Source: Campylobacter pinnipediorum subsp. pinnipediorum (lineage in GTDB: Bacteria; Campylobacterota; Campylobacteria; Campylobacterales; Campylobacteraceae). From it: a stretch of DNA of 64,000 nt. Every line of letters begins with the position of its first letter. The stretch's first letter is position 1. Where the stretch lies: positions 62,001 to 126,000 of the forward strand of contig NZ_CP012546.1 of NCBI RefSeq assembly GCF_002021925.1. The letters run 5' to 3'. The translations under genes were made by a program, and so were the position numbers. Under the pieces are notes generated by a model that was not told the origin of the DNA, searched no databases, and was given only the letters and a program-made list of their open reading frames with translations. Shown here one piece after another: positions 1 to 8,714 of this stretch.

Positions 1-2
1 TA

Positions 3-698
3 AAAGATATTGATTTAAATGTAAATATTGATGATTTTTTGGTTATCATAGGACCAAATGGAGGCGGAAAAAGCACACTTTTAAAGCTTATGTTGGGACT
101 TTTAGAACCACAAAATGGAAGCATAAAAGTATTTAACAAATCTCCAAAAAATATAAGCAATGTCATAGGTTATGTTCCTCAAAGCTTTATGCACAATCAA
201 AACTTTCCTATAACTGTTATAGAAGTAGTATTAATGGGGCTTATAGATAAAAAAATATTTGGTTTTTATACAAAATCACAAAAACAAGAAGCTTTAAAAG
301 CCCTTGAAATGGTGAATATGCAAGATTATGCCAAGGTTCGCATAGATGAGCTTAGTGGTGGTCAAAGGCAAAGGGTTTATATAGCTAGGGCATTATGTAC
401 AAAGAGTAAAATTTTAATGCTTGATGAGCCAACGGCTAGTGTAGATACAAAAACACAAGCAGAAATATACTCTTTGCTAAAGCATATAAATGCTAATGGC
501 ATAGGTATAGTGCTTATAAGCCATGATGCAAATATCGCTCTTAGCTTTGCTACAAAGGTAGCTTATGTGAGTAAAAATCTTCATTTGCACGATATAACAC
601 CTGATTTAAATAAACAAGAATTTATAGCACATCTAGTTAAAAATCATAACCATTTTTGTGATGTTGAGCTTGCTTTAAAGGAGTGTGGCTGTGATTGA
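3..698 (+). CDS. znuC: Zinc/manganese ABC transporter ATP-binding protein, 5' end outside window
   Basis: This is the ATPase that would energise uptake of a divalent metal, most likely zinc, through the adjacent permease. The reading frame is open from the window edge, so the start codon lies upstream. Visible motifs are the Walker A GPNGGGKST, Q-loop GYVPQ, ABC signature LSGGQRQR, Walker B ILMLDEPTA and H-loop ISHD. The tail is rich in His and Cys (NHNHFCD, ending KECGCD), which suits a metal transporter. It overlaps the permease by 8 bases, implying translational coupling. The family (ABC-3 type, ZnuC/MntB-like) is well supported by the pairing. Zinc rather than manganese is inferred, because the binding protein that would settle it is not in the window. 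Confidence 0.85.
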   Translation, partial: KDIDLNVNIDDFLVIIGPNGGGKSTLLKLMLGLLEPQNGSIKVFNKSPKNISNVIGYVPQSFMHNQNFPITVIEVVLMGLIDKKIFGFYTKSQKQEALKALEMVNMQDYAKVRIDELSGGQRQRVYIARALCTKSKILMLDEPTASVDTKTQAEIYSLLKHINANGIGIVLISHDANIALSFATKVAYVSKNLHLHDITPDLNKQEFIAHLVKNHNHFCDVELALKECGCD

Positions 699-1488
699 GA
701 TTTTACAACTTGAGTTTATGCAAAACGCATTGCTTGGCGGATTACTTGTAAGCATAGCTTGTGGTGTTGTGGGTTCTTTGGTCGTTATAAATCGTATGGG
801 TTTTATAGCAGGAGGCATAGCACACGGTGCTTATGGTGGCATAGGTATCGCCTTTTTTTTCTCGCTTGAGCCATTGCTTGGAGCGACAGTTTTTTCTTTA
901 TTGCTCGCTATAATTATCGCTAAAATAACACTTGTTGACAAGACAAAGATAGACTCTATCATAGGTGCCATTTGGGCTTTTGGAATGGCACTTGGTATTA
1001 TCTTGATAGATCTCACACCTGGTTATAATGTTGATTTGATGAGCTATTTATTTGGCTCTATATTAGCTGTTGGCGATAGTGATTTGGTTTTTATGCTTGT
1101 TTTAAACTCTATATTTATTATACTCGTTGCTAGTTTATATCGCCAATTTGTAGCTATTAGCTTTGATATGGAGTTTGCAAAACTTCGTGGTGTAAATGTA
1201 AATTTACTGTATTATGTGATGGTTTGCATGATGGCGCTTTGTGTAGTCGCTACGATACGAGTTGTGGGGCTTATACTTGTTATAGCACTTATTAGTATAC
1301 CATCTATAATGGCAAGTGGATTTACAAAAAGACTTGGTTCGATGATGGTTTTATCATCAATCATAGCTTCATTTTTTTGTATAGCTGGACTTTTTTTAAG
1401 CTTTGAGTTTAATCTTACAAGTGGAGCCAGTATCATACTTGTAGCTTCTTTGTTCTTTTTTATATTTTGTTTTAGATTTAAGAAATAA
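691..1488 (+). CDS. znuB: Zinc/manganese ABC transporter permease (ABC-3 family)
   Basis: Hydrophobic protein of about 265 residues with some eight predicted membrane segments, the usual size for the ABC-3 family of Zn/Mn permeases. Typical features are the early Gly-rich segment (MGFIAGGIAHGAYGG) and the late RVVGLILVIALISIP stretch. I chose the GTG at 691. An AAAGGAG ribosome-binding site at 677-683 is 7 bases upstream of it, whereas the in-frame GTG at 685 is too close to that site. It is the last gene of the transporter operon, and a gene-free stretch leading to katA follows. The exact metal is inferred from the family only. Confidence 0.85.
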   Translation: MIEILQLEFMQNALLGGLLVSIACGVVGSLVVINRMGFIAGGIAHGAYGGIGIAFFFSLEPLLGATVFSLLLAIIIAKITLVDKTKIDSIIGAIWAFGMALGIILIDLTPGYNVDLMSYLFGSILAVGDSDLVFMLVLNSIFIILVASLYRQFVAISFDMEFAKLRGVNVNLLYYVMVCMMALCVVATIRVVGLILVIALISIPSIMASGFTKRLGSMMVLSSIIASFFCIAGLFLSFEFNLTSGASIILVASLFFFIFCFRFKK

Positions 1489-1736
1489 ATATCTTATTTC
1501 TTAAACTTTTAAAGAGTAAAAACAATAATTATTTTATCTATACTTCAAATATAGATAGTTTCAAAAAACTGGATTTAGTGAAGATAAAATTTATGAATGC
1601 CATAGAAGTATATACTACTTGCAGTGCATACATAGTCATACAAATCTTAAAAATAAATTAAACAACATATAAAATTTAAAAATTTATATTTTTTTGAATT
1701 TTTTAAAAGATTAAGCTTTAATTAATACTAAAAGAA

Positions 1737-1763
1737 TATAATTATGAAATAATAAAAATTATT
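1737..1763 (+). promoter_or_regulatory. katA promoter -10 box and inverted repeat, candidate PerR/Fur site
   Basis: A TATAAT box at 1737-1742 lies 36 bases before the katA start. Just downstream, AATAAT and ATTATT (1748-1753 and 1758-1763) form an inverted repeat with a 4-base spacer. It sits where a repressor would cover the start of transcription. In C. jejuni katA is repressed by PerR, so this is a reasonable candidate operator, but AT-rich inverted repeats are common here. A second palindrome (AATAATTATT) occurs near 1526-1535, about 250 bases before the gene. Confidence 0.4.
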
Positions 1764-1778
1764 AATAAGGAAAAAATA

Positions 1779-3209
1779 ATGAAACAATTAACTACGACTT
1801 TTGGAAATCCAATAGCTGATAATCAAAACTCACTAACAGCTGGCAGTAGGGGAGGCATAATGCTACAAGACTATCAGCTCATAGAAAAACTAGCTCATCA
1901 AAACAGAGAAAGAATCCCTGAAAGAACAGTTCATGCAAATGGTAGTGCGGCTTATGGAGTACTTGATATAACAGAAGATATCTCACAATACACAAAGGCA
2001 AAGGTTTTGCAAAAAGGCGAAAAAACCAAGCTACTTTTGAGATTTTCAACAGTTGCAGGCGAGGCTGGTGCAGCTGATGCTGAAAGAGATGTTCGTGGAT
2101 TTGCACTTAAATTTTATACAAAAGAGGGTAACTGGGATTTAGTGGGCAACAATACACCTGTATTTTTCTTAAAAGACCCTTATAAATTCCCTGATTTTAT
2201 CCATACTCAAAAGAGAAATCCAAGAACACATATGCGTTCAGCACAGGCAGCTTGGGACTTTTGGAGCTTAAGTCCTGAAACACTTCATCAAGTTACTATA
2301 CTAATGAGCGATAGGGGTATTCCGGCAAGTTATAGACAAATGCACGGATTTGGTAGCCATACATATAGTCTTATAAACAAATATGGAAAAAGAGTTTGGG
2401 TTAAATTTCACTTTAAAACAAGACAAGGCATTAAAAACTTAACAAACAAAGAAGCCAATGAAATAATAGCAAACGATAGAGAAAGCCACCAAAAAGACCT
2501 ATATGAAAATATAGAAAAAGGAAACTTTCCAAGCTGGGATTTTAAAATCCAAGTAATGACAGAAGAACAAGCTAAAAAGCTTCCTTATAGTCCGTTTGAC
2601 TTGACTAAGGTTTGGTCGCACAAGGATTTTCCGCTTATAAAAGTTGGTGTAATGACTCTAAATGAAAATCCAAATAATTACTTTAATGAAGTAGAACAAG
2701 CGGCATTTAGCCCTTCAAATATAGTTCCGGGCATTGGATTTAGCCCTGATAGAATGCTTCAAGCTAGGATTTTTAGCTATCCCGATGCACAAAGATATAG
2801 GATAGGCACTCACTATGCACAGCTTAAAGTAAATCGCCCTATAAACGAAGTAGGCACTTATACTGTTGGTGGTGCTATGAATAATGGCGCATATGAGATA
2901 GAACAAAATGCTTACTATGAGCCAAATAGCTATGGTGGCGCACAGGAAAATAAAGAATTCCTTGAGCCTGATTTGGCACTTGAGGGTCTTATGAAAAGGT
3001 ATGATCATAGAGAGCTAGATGATGATTATTACTCACAGCCAAGAGATTTGTTTAATCTTATGAACGACTCACAAAAAAAGCAACTTTTTAACAATATAGC
3101 TGAGAGTATGGCTGGTGTTAGTGATGAGGTTGTAAATAGAGCTTTGGGGCATTTTGAAAAAATATCAAGCGATTATGCTAATGGTGTTAGAAAAGCTTTG
3201 AAAAAATAA
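1779..3209 (+). CDS. katA: Catalase (monofunctional heme catalase, small-subunit clade)
   Basis: Breaks down hydrogen peroxide to water and oxygen, in the cytoplasm or periplasm. The protein is 476 residues, typical of small-subunit clade 3 catalases. The distal catalytic His is in RTVHANG (His52), the distal Asn is in [10 protein letters not shown], and the proximal heme-ligand Tyr is in the RIFSYPDAQ segment, followed by RYRIGTHY. A ribosome-binding site (AATAAGGA) precedes the ATG. There is no signal peptide. It stands alone, with its own promoter and convergent to the TonB receptor gene. The ankyrin protein that usually accompanies katA in campylobacters is not next to it but probably is the gene at 10969. 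Confidence 0.97.
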   Translation: MKQLTTTFGNPIADNQNSLTAGSRGGIMLQDYQLIEKLAHQNRERIPERTVHANGSAAYGVLDITEDISQYTKAKVLQKGEKTKLLLRFSTVAGEAGAADAERDVRGFALKFYTKEGNWDLVGNNTPVFFLKDPYKFPDFIHTQKRNPRTHMRSAQAAWDFWSLSPETLHQVTILMSDRGIPASYRQMHGFGSHTYSLINKYGKRVWVKFHFKTRQGIKNLTNKEANEIIANDRESHQKDLYENIEKGNFPSWDFKIQVMTEEQAKKLPYSPFDLTKVWSHKDFPLIKVGVMTLNENPNNYFNEVEQAAFSPSNIVPGIGFSPDRMLQARIFSYPDAQRYRIGTHYAQLKVNRPINEVGTYTVGGAMNNGAYEIEQNAYYEPNSYGGAQENKEFLEPDLALEGLMKRYDHRELDDDYYSQPRDLFNLMNDSQKKQLFNNIAESMAGVSDEVVNRALGHFEKISSDYANGVRKALKK

Positions 3210-3223
3210 CTTATAAAATAAAG

Positions 3224-3282
3224 CAAGACAAGGTGTTTGACTTTGTCTTGTGTAAAAAATCCCTCTAAAGTATAAAAGAGGG
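3224..3282. terminator. Two stem-loops between convergent katA and TonB receptor gene
   Basis: The first stem pairs 3224-3233 with 3241-3250 (10 bp including one G-T pair, 7-base loop). The second pairs CCCTCT at 3261-3266 with AGAGGG at 3277-3282, and on the + strand it is followed by a T-rich run. The second is the better rho-independent terminator for katA. The first, read on the minus strand, is followed by a T-rich stretch and could end the receptor transcript. Confidence 0.7.
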
Positions 3283-3294
3283 AATTTTATTTTA

Positions 3295-6054
3295 TTAGAA
3301 TTTATATGTAAACATTAATTTTGCTGTTCTACCACGAGCAAAGTTGTTTTGGAAGTATTCCGTATAAAAGTATTTTCCATTTTTTTGCTTTGTGTGAATC
3401 ACTTTTGCATATTGTGATGCTGAGTCGTTATTTGCATCAAGTGGATTCACGTATAGTTTGTCTGTTAAGTTGTCTATAGCAAATTTTATCATAAGATTTT
3501 TACTAGGTTCATATATAGCATAAATGTCGTATATTATAGGCTGGCTTTCAAATTCTTCGTATTCTGCTATTTGACCTATACTTTTATATTGGTTGCCTTT
3601 TGAATCTTTTGGACATTGTAAAGCTCTTTCAAAATTAAAATTACCATGTTGATCTAATGGATGAATAGGCTTAGCTCCACCTTCGCACATTAAAGTTGTA
3701 TCATATTTGCTTCTTTTACTCTTACCATAGTATTTTGCAATACCTCCTAGTGTAAGTTTTTGATCAAATAATCTTACTCCTAGTTCAAGAGAACCGTATT
3801 GATTAGGTAATATTGTAACCTTTGTTAATCCAAAACTTTGTGCATCGGCTTGATCCACGGTTATATTATCCGCAGTCCTTGATATATCACTATAAGAGGC
3901 TGGTTGATTTGTTTTTTGTTTTGCAAAGCTTACATTTGCAAAAAATGTCCCCATATCATAGCTTATTTCAGCCTCGAAACCGTTTATAGATACTTCTTCA
4001 TTATGGTTTCTGTGATATATGGTTCCGACAGTAACAGGTGTACCATCTAGATATTTTCCAGGAACTACCCTATAGCTTAATATATTGTGTATAAAATTTT
4101 CAATTCTTGTTTGATATCTTGTGAATTTATATCCTATTGTATCGTTTTTTGTAATTACTCCTTGAGTAAATCCATTAAATCCTATTTGTTTGGTTTTGGC
4201 TGTTTCTGGTTTTAGGGATAAATTTTTTCCAGCATTACTTAGGTTTGAAAAAAACATTTCTTGTATAGTAGGTGCTCTGTGTGTCCTTGACAGCCCTATA
4301 AAAGGTGTAAAATATTCATTAAGATTGGCTGCTAACATAAAAGAGTAATTTAGAAAATGATCTTTAACTTTATCTTGTTTTGTTATTATATTGTTTGGAT
4401 TTTGTGTGAAACCTTTTGGCACTTGTTCGTTTGTATCAGGGTCATTAACTAAAGTCCAATCATAGTAAGGCTTATAAAGTTCTTTTAATCTATTAAAATC
4501 CGGCTCTAATGCATCTCTTTCTTTTGAATTTTTGGGTAATTTTTTCCAGATCTCATCAAGTTTGTTCCATTGATCGTTTAATTCATCAACAAATTGGCTA
4601 ACTGTAAGCAGGCTTTCGCCTTTATTTTTATACTTAACAAAATTTATATTATAATCAAAAGTTAATTTATCCCAATTGATTGAATTGTCTAAGTAAAAAG
4701 CTTTAAATTTTTGTTCTCCTTGTGGAAAAAATGAATTTGTTGGCAATGCTGCATTTATTTTTTCTGCTTCAGAAAAAGTGCCACCTAAAAACTCACTAGT
4801 TGATACTAGGCAGTCATCATTATCCTCTCCTTCTTCACAAATTTTATAAATTTTAAGTTCATCAGGATAGCGATTTCTAGAGTATTTATTTTCTAATATG
4901 TTTAAACCAAATGTGGTGCTTAAAGTTGAATCTTTGGGCAGTTCAAACTCAAATGTGTTACTTATATCAAATATCTCAGCTTTATTTTCTCCGGCAAGCG
5001 GCTTGTTTATTCTTCTATTTATTATCTCAGCACCTATATCATAGTTTTGTTGATTGAAATTATTTGAGTATAGAAAATTAAAATTAATCAAATTATTATC
5101 CGGTATATTTAGATTATAATTAATCTGTTTCGTTTTATTTTTTATGCTTCTGCCTGCTAAATGGTTGTTGAGAGTTCTGTATTGTAATTCAAGTGAGTTA
5201 TAGTCATCTGTATATTCTATCTTAAAGATATCGCTTTTTGGTTTTTGTCTCACTTTTTCTGGATCATATGGTGTTGAGTCATATGGAGATTTTTGAGGAT
5301 AATATTCTCTTTCATAGTCATCTGATATACGTTTTGTATCTCTAAGTGATTTTTGTTCGTGAGTCTCGCCACCACCAACTTCATAGTTTTGAGATATGGT
5401 TTTTTCACTATGCCCATATAAAAATCCAAGAGCACCACCGTAGTTAAAAAATCTCTTTCCAGCCACTGCAAACATATGCTCAGGTCTCATATCATTACTG
5501 CCAACTTGGCTTTTTACCATACCACCTATATCTCTATCAAATCTTAATATATCATCAACTCCAATTGTCTTAAAATTTGAAGAACCCATTAAAGAGTTTG
5601 CGCCACCACTTCCTTTAAAAGAGCCTCTGTTTAGCTCAACACTTGTAATAAATGATGGATCTATGGATGCACCAAACTGAGATCCTGCACCACCCTTACC
5701 ACCGGTATCTCCACCACTACTATAAAATGTTTGAGAAACACCATCTACCATCGTATTTACTCTACCAAAACCAGTACCACCTCTTATATTTACAGTAACA
5801 GCCCCCGCACCTTTGTTCATCTGTGTAAATGTCCCAGGTATCGATCTTATTATAGTGTCAAGTGTTTTATCTGATTTATTTATCTCATCTCTAATACTTA
5901 CGGCACCGCTTTTTTTATATGCTTCAATCCTTTCTTTATAGTATTGATCAACAATCTCTACTGAATCTAACTCGACTTCATTCGCGGCGTGTGCAGTAGA
6001 CAAAATATTTGCAATCAAAACTATGCTAAGTCCGGTTTTAAACAAATTATTCAA
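3295..6054 (-). CDS. TonB-dependent outer-membrane receptor, iron source type uncertain
   Basis: An outer-membrane active transporter of 919 residues, within the normal range for the family. A signal peptide ending near ANILSTAHA is followed by a TonB-box-like region (VELDSVEIVD) and a plug domain with NIRGGTGFGRVNTMVDGVSQ and a Gly-rich GGDTGGKGG loop. A long 22-strand barrel ends in aromatic YKF, as outer-membrane proteins do. The plug sequence and loop style resemble the transferrin/lactoferrin/heme receptors, including the C. jejuni Cj0178 type as I recall it. Extracellular loops contain pairs of cysteines (CEEGEDNDDC; CEGG and QCPKD). A candidate Fur box lies upstream, so iron-repressed expression is likely. 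The ligand cannot be named from sequence alone. Confidence 0.9.
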   Translation of the reverse strand: MNNLFKTGLSIVLIANILSTAHAANEVELDSVEIVDQYYKERIEAYKKSGAVSIRDEINKSDKTLDTIIRSIPGTFTQMNKGAGAVTVNIRGGTGFGRVNTMVDGVSQTFYSSGGDTGGKGGAGSQFGASIDPSFITSVELNRGSFKGSGGANSLMGSSNFKTIGVDDILRFDRDIGGMVKSQVGSNDMRPEHMFAVAGKRFFNYGGALGFLYGHSEKTISQNYEVGGGETHEQKSLRDTKRISDDYEREYYPQKSPYDSTPYDPEKVRQKPKSDIFKIEYTDDYNSLELQYRTLNNHLAGRSIKNKTKQINYNLNIPDNNLINFNFLYSNNFNQQNYDIGAEIINRRINKPLAGENKAEIFDISNTFEFELPKDSTLSTTFGLNILENKYSRNRYPDELKIYKICEEGEDNDDCLVSTSEFLGGTFSEAEKINAALPTNSFFPQGEQKFKAFYLDNSINWDKLTFDYNINFVKYKNKGESLLTVSQFVDELNDQWNKLDEIWKKLPKNSKERDALEPDFNRLKELYKPYYDWTLVNDPDTNEQVPKGFTQNPNNIITKQDKVKDHFLNYSFMLAANLNEYFTPFIGLSRTHRAPTIQEMFFSNLSNAGKNLSLKPETAKTKQIGFNGFTQGVITKNDTIGYKFTRYQTRIENFIHNILSYRVVPGKYLDGTPVTVGTIYHRNHNEEVSINGFEAEISYDMGTFFANVSFAKQKTNQPASYSDISRTADNITVDQADAQSFGLTKVTILPNQYGSLELGVRLFDQKLTLGGIAKYYGKSKRSKYDTTLMCEGGAKPIHPLDQHGNFNFERALQCPKDSKGNQYKSIGQIAEYEEFESQPIIYDIYAIYEPSKNLMIKFAIDNLTDKLYVNPLDANNDSASQYAKVIHTKQKNGKYFYTEYFQNNFARGRTAKLMFTYKF

Positions 6055-6133
6055 TACAACTCCCTTTAATTGCTTAAAATTTTTAAAAAATGTTTGTATT
6101 ATATAGCTAAAGAATTTAAGATTTTATAAATTC

Positions 6134-6148
6134 TGATAATTGTAATCA
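6134..6148 (-). promoter_or_regulatory. Candidate Fur box upstream of TonB receptor
   Basis: TGATAATTGTAATCA fits the 7-1-7 Fur consensus (TGATAAT, one base, ATTATCA). The left arm is perfect and 5 of 7 bases match in the right arm. It lies about 80 bases upstream of the receptor start, next to AT-rich promoter-like sequence, and fits an iron-uptake gene. Confidence 0.55.
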
Positions 6149-6290
6149 AAATTATAATTTTAATTACATATCTTGTATGTTTGCGATATTGCATTAGTAG
6201 GCTAGATTTAGGCTATTTGGTTGATTTTATAAGCCAATTATGATAACAAATATTAGCTTATAAAAGTGTAAATATGATTGTTTATATTTA

Positions 6291-6692
6291 TTATGAATTT
6301 CTTACTATCAAGCTATCAGGAAGTTCAAACTCAGCTATAACGGCTTCTTCTTTTTCTCTCATTTGCCCATCATCTGTTTCGTGATCATATCCTAGCACAT
6401 GAAGTAAGCCATGAGTAAACAAAAGTGCCATTTCAGCCTCTTTGCTATGTCCTAGTTCATTTGCTTTTTCTTCAACCAAATCAACATTTATAAGTATGCA
6501 GCCAAGCGGCGCATGTGGCTGATAGACAAGTGGAAAGCTAAGCACATCAGTTGTTTTATCAAATCCACGCTCTTTTAAATTTACTTTTCTCATCTCTTCG
6601 TTATCAACAAAGCACAAATCAACATCACCAGGTGTTAAAAAATCGCAAATTTTATCTAGTATCTCTGGGTAGTTTTCATCACAAATTATCAT
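6291..6692 (-). CDS. ybeY: Endoribonuclease YbeY, rRNA maturation factor
   Basis: A zinc-dependent single-strand endoribonuclease for 16S rRNA 3'-end maturation and ribosome quality control. The protein is 133 residues. The hallmark three-histidine zinc motif is visible as [16 protein letters not shown] near residues 91-106, and upstream are the conserved [17 protein letters not shown] segment and the domain core. The gene is divergent from queC, with a 49-64 base shared intergenic region. Confidence 0.93.
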   Translation of the reverse strand: MIICDENYPEILDKICDFLTPGDVDLCFVDNEEMRKVNLKERGFDKTTDVLSFPLVYQPHAPLGCILINVDLVEEKANELGHSKEAEMALLFTHGLLHVLGYDHETDDGQMREKEEAVIAEFELPDSLIVRNS

Positions 6693-6719
6693 TTTTTTTC
6701 TCTTTTTAGCTTATTTTTG

Positions 6720-6725
6720 TATAAT
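6720..6725 (+). promoter_or_regulatory. -10 box for queC
   Basis: TATAAT preceded by a T-rich stretch (TTTTTG), 31 bases upstream of the preferred queC ATG at 6757. It supports that start rather than the earlier ATG at 6742, which would leave a leader of only about 10 bases. Confidence 0.5.
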
Positions 6726-6756
6726 TTTATCTAAAAAATTTATGGGGTGCAAGAGT

Positions 6757-7422
6757 ATGAAAAAAGCAGTTTGTATAATGAGTGGAGGAATGGATAGCAC
6801 CTTGTGTGCTGTTTTGGCAAAAAAACAAGGCTATGATATCGTTGCATTGCATTTTGATTATAATCAACGCACGATGAGCCGTGAAAAGCGTGCATTTAAC
6901 GAGATATGTGACAAAATAGGTGTGGTAAAAAAGGTAGAGCTTGATGTTAGCTTTATAGCTGATATAGGTGCTAATGCCTTGACTGATTTGAGTATGGATA
7001 TAAGAAAAGACGGCGTTGCTGATGATGTGCCAAATACCTATGTGCCTTTTAGAAACGGCATTTTTATATCCATTGCAGCAGCACTTGCTGAAAAAGAGGG
7101 GGCAGAGGCTCTTTTTATAGGGGTGGTTGAGGAAGATAGTAGCGGTTATCCTGATTGTAGCGATGAGTTTATAAAAAGCATAAATAATGCTATAAACAAA
7201 GGCACAAAAGACAGCACAAATATAAAAATTCATATGCCCTTAGTTCATCTTAGTAAGTCTGATATAGTAAAAACATCTTTACAAAACAACTCTCCACTTG
7301 AGCTTACTTGGTCTTGTTATGAAAACGAAGATGATGCTTGCGGACTTTGTGATAGTTGCAGGCTTAGGTTAAACGGCTTTGAGCTCGCTGGCGCAAAAGA
7401 TCCTATAAAATACATCTCTTAG
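6757..7422 (+). CDS. queC: 7-cyano-7-deazaguanine synthase QueC
   Basis: Converts 7-carboxy-7-deazaguanine to preQ0 in an ATP-dependent step of queuosine synthesis. The PP-loop SGGMDS is near the N terminus, with typical NTYVPFRNG and [14 protein letters not shown] segments. The C terminus carries the zinc-binding cysteines [15 protein letters not shown]. An upstream in-frame ATG at 6742 would add five residues (MGCKS), but family members begin close to the [10 protein letters not shown] segment, so 6757 is preferred. The downstream DUF2130 gene follows after 14 bases and may be co-transcribed. A second queuosine gene (queH) is at 25448. Confidence 0.93.
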   Translation: MKKAVCIMSGGMDSTLCAVLAKKQGYDIVALHFDYNQRTMSREKRAFNEICDKIGVVKKVELDVSFIADIGANALTDLSMDIRKDGVADDVPNTYVPFRNGIFISIAAALAEKEGAEALFIGVVEEDSSGYPDCSDEFIKSINNAINKGTKDSTNIKIHMPLVHLSKSDIVKTSLQNNSPLELTWSCYENEDDACGLCDSCRLRLNGFELAGAKDPIKYIS

Positions 7423-7436
7423 TAAAAGGATAAAAT

Positions 7437-8714
7437 ATGGAAAAACAAAGTATAAAATGCCCAAATTGCGGAGAAACAATAGACATAAACGACATACTTT
7501 ATCATAAGCTAGAGAGTGAATTTAAAGAAAAAAATCTACAAGAAAAAAAGAAATTTGAAGATGAATTAAACCAAAAAAGAAGCGAATACAAAGAAGCATT
7601 TGCAAAGCTTAAAGAACAAGAATTAAGCATAAAAGCACAAGAAGAAAGCTTTAATGAAAGGCTTGAAAAAGCCACAAAGGAGCTTTTAAAACAGCAAAGA
7701 CAAAAATTAAGCGATGAGCTTAAAAAAGAACTTTTAGAAGAACAAAGCGAATCCATAAATCTTTTAAAAAAAGAGCTTGAAGAAAAATCAAATCAAGTAA
7801 AAGAGCTAAACAAAAGCAAGGCTGAGATAGAAAAGCTAAAACGTGAAAAAGATGAGATGGAGTCAAAAATAAAAGCAGAAGCCGAGCTTGTCTTAAGCAA
7901 GCAGTTAAGCGAAGAAAAGGCAAAAATTCAAAAAATCTTAGATGAGCAAAACGAGCTTAAGTTCAAACAAAAAGAAGAGCAACTAGAACAGCTTAGAAAG
8001 CAACTTGTTGATGCTCAAAGAAAGGCAGAACAAGGCTCACAACAACTTCAAGGTGAGGTGCAAGAGCTAGCCATTGAAGAGTATTTGAGTGCAAAGTTTG
8101 CCTTTGATACTATTGAAGAGATTAAAAAAGGTGTTAGGGGTGGGGACTGTGTGCAGACGGTTCATACAAGAGAGTTTCAAAACTGCGGAAAAATTTATTA
8201 TGAGAGTAAGAGAACTAAGGAATTTCAAAGGGCTTGGATAGAAAAATTTAAAGCTGATATGAGAGAAAAGGGTGCTGATGTCGGTGTTTTGGTGACTGAA
8301 GTGCTTCCAAAAGAGCTAAGCAGAATGGGGCTTATTGATGGTGTGTGGGTTTGCACTTATGAGGAGTTTAAGGGGCTTGTTGGTGTGCTTAGAGAGGGTG
8401 TTATAAAGGTATATTTAGCTAAAAAATCAGATGAAAATAAGACAGATAAGATGAGTTTGCTTTATGGCTATTTAACCAGCAATGAGTTTAAAATGCAAAT
8501 AGAAGCGATAGTTGAGGGCTTTACTCAAATGCAAAGCGACCTTGATAGCGAAAAACGCTCAATGCAAAGAATTTGGAAACAAAGAGAAAAACAGATAGAA
8601 AAGGTGCTTGATAATACGATAGGAATGTATGGTTCTATCAAAGGCATAGCTGGAAACAGCATAGGAAGTGTTAAAGCACTTGAGTTAGCTTATAATGAAA
8701 AGGAGGAAAAATAA
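7437..8714 (+). CDS. DUF2130 protein: zinc-ribbon, long coiled coil and PD-(D/E)XK-like nuclease domain
   Basis: The protein has 425 residues. The start (KCPNCGE, residues 7-12) looks like half of a zinc ribbon. Residues about 25-205 are a highly charged Lys/Glu coiled coil. The C-terminal DUF2130 domain (about 205-425) has the spacing of a PD-(D/E)XK nuclease: Glu residues in GEVQELAIEEYL (207-216), GGD with Asp237, then YYESKRT with Glu256 and Lys258, followed by GADVGVLVTEVLP. The overall plan recalls RmuC. Nuclease activity is inferred from these residues and is not established for this protein. Its stop codon directly abuts the ATG of an ABC-type ATPase gene, so the two are probably one transcriptional and functional unit. 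The ribosome-binding site is AAAGGA. Confidence 0.85.
   Translation: MEKQSIKCPNCGETIDINDILYHKLESEFKEKNLQEKKKFEDELNQKRSEYKEAFAKLKEQELSIKAQEESFNERLEKATKELLKQQRQKLSDELKKELLEEQSESINLLKKELEEKSNQVKELNKSKAEIEKLKREKDEMESKIKAEAELVLSKQLSEEKAKIQKILDEQNELKFKQKEEQLEQLRKQLVDAQRKAEQGSQQLQGEVQELAIEEYLSAKFAFDTIEEIKKGVRGGDCVQTVHTREFQNCGKIYYESKRTKEFQRAWIEKFKADMREKGADVGVLVTEVLPKELSRMGLIDGVWVCTYEEFKGLVGVLREGVIKVYLAKKSDENKTDKMSLLYGYLTSNEFKMQIEAIVEGFTQMQSDLDSEKRSMQRIWKQREKQIEKVLDNTIGMYGSIKGIAGNSIGSVKALELAYNEKEEK

Noticed and set aside
831-1016. Open frame on the minus strand inside znuB
   Set aside because: It is a shadow of the coding strand, with no ribosome-binding site and no family resemblance. The same holds for the other frames nested opposite katA, hcp, fliI, tig, serS and others.
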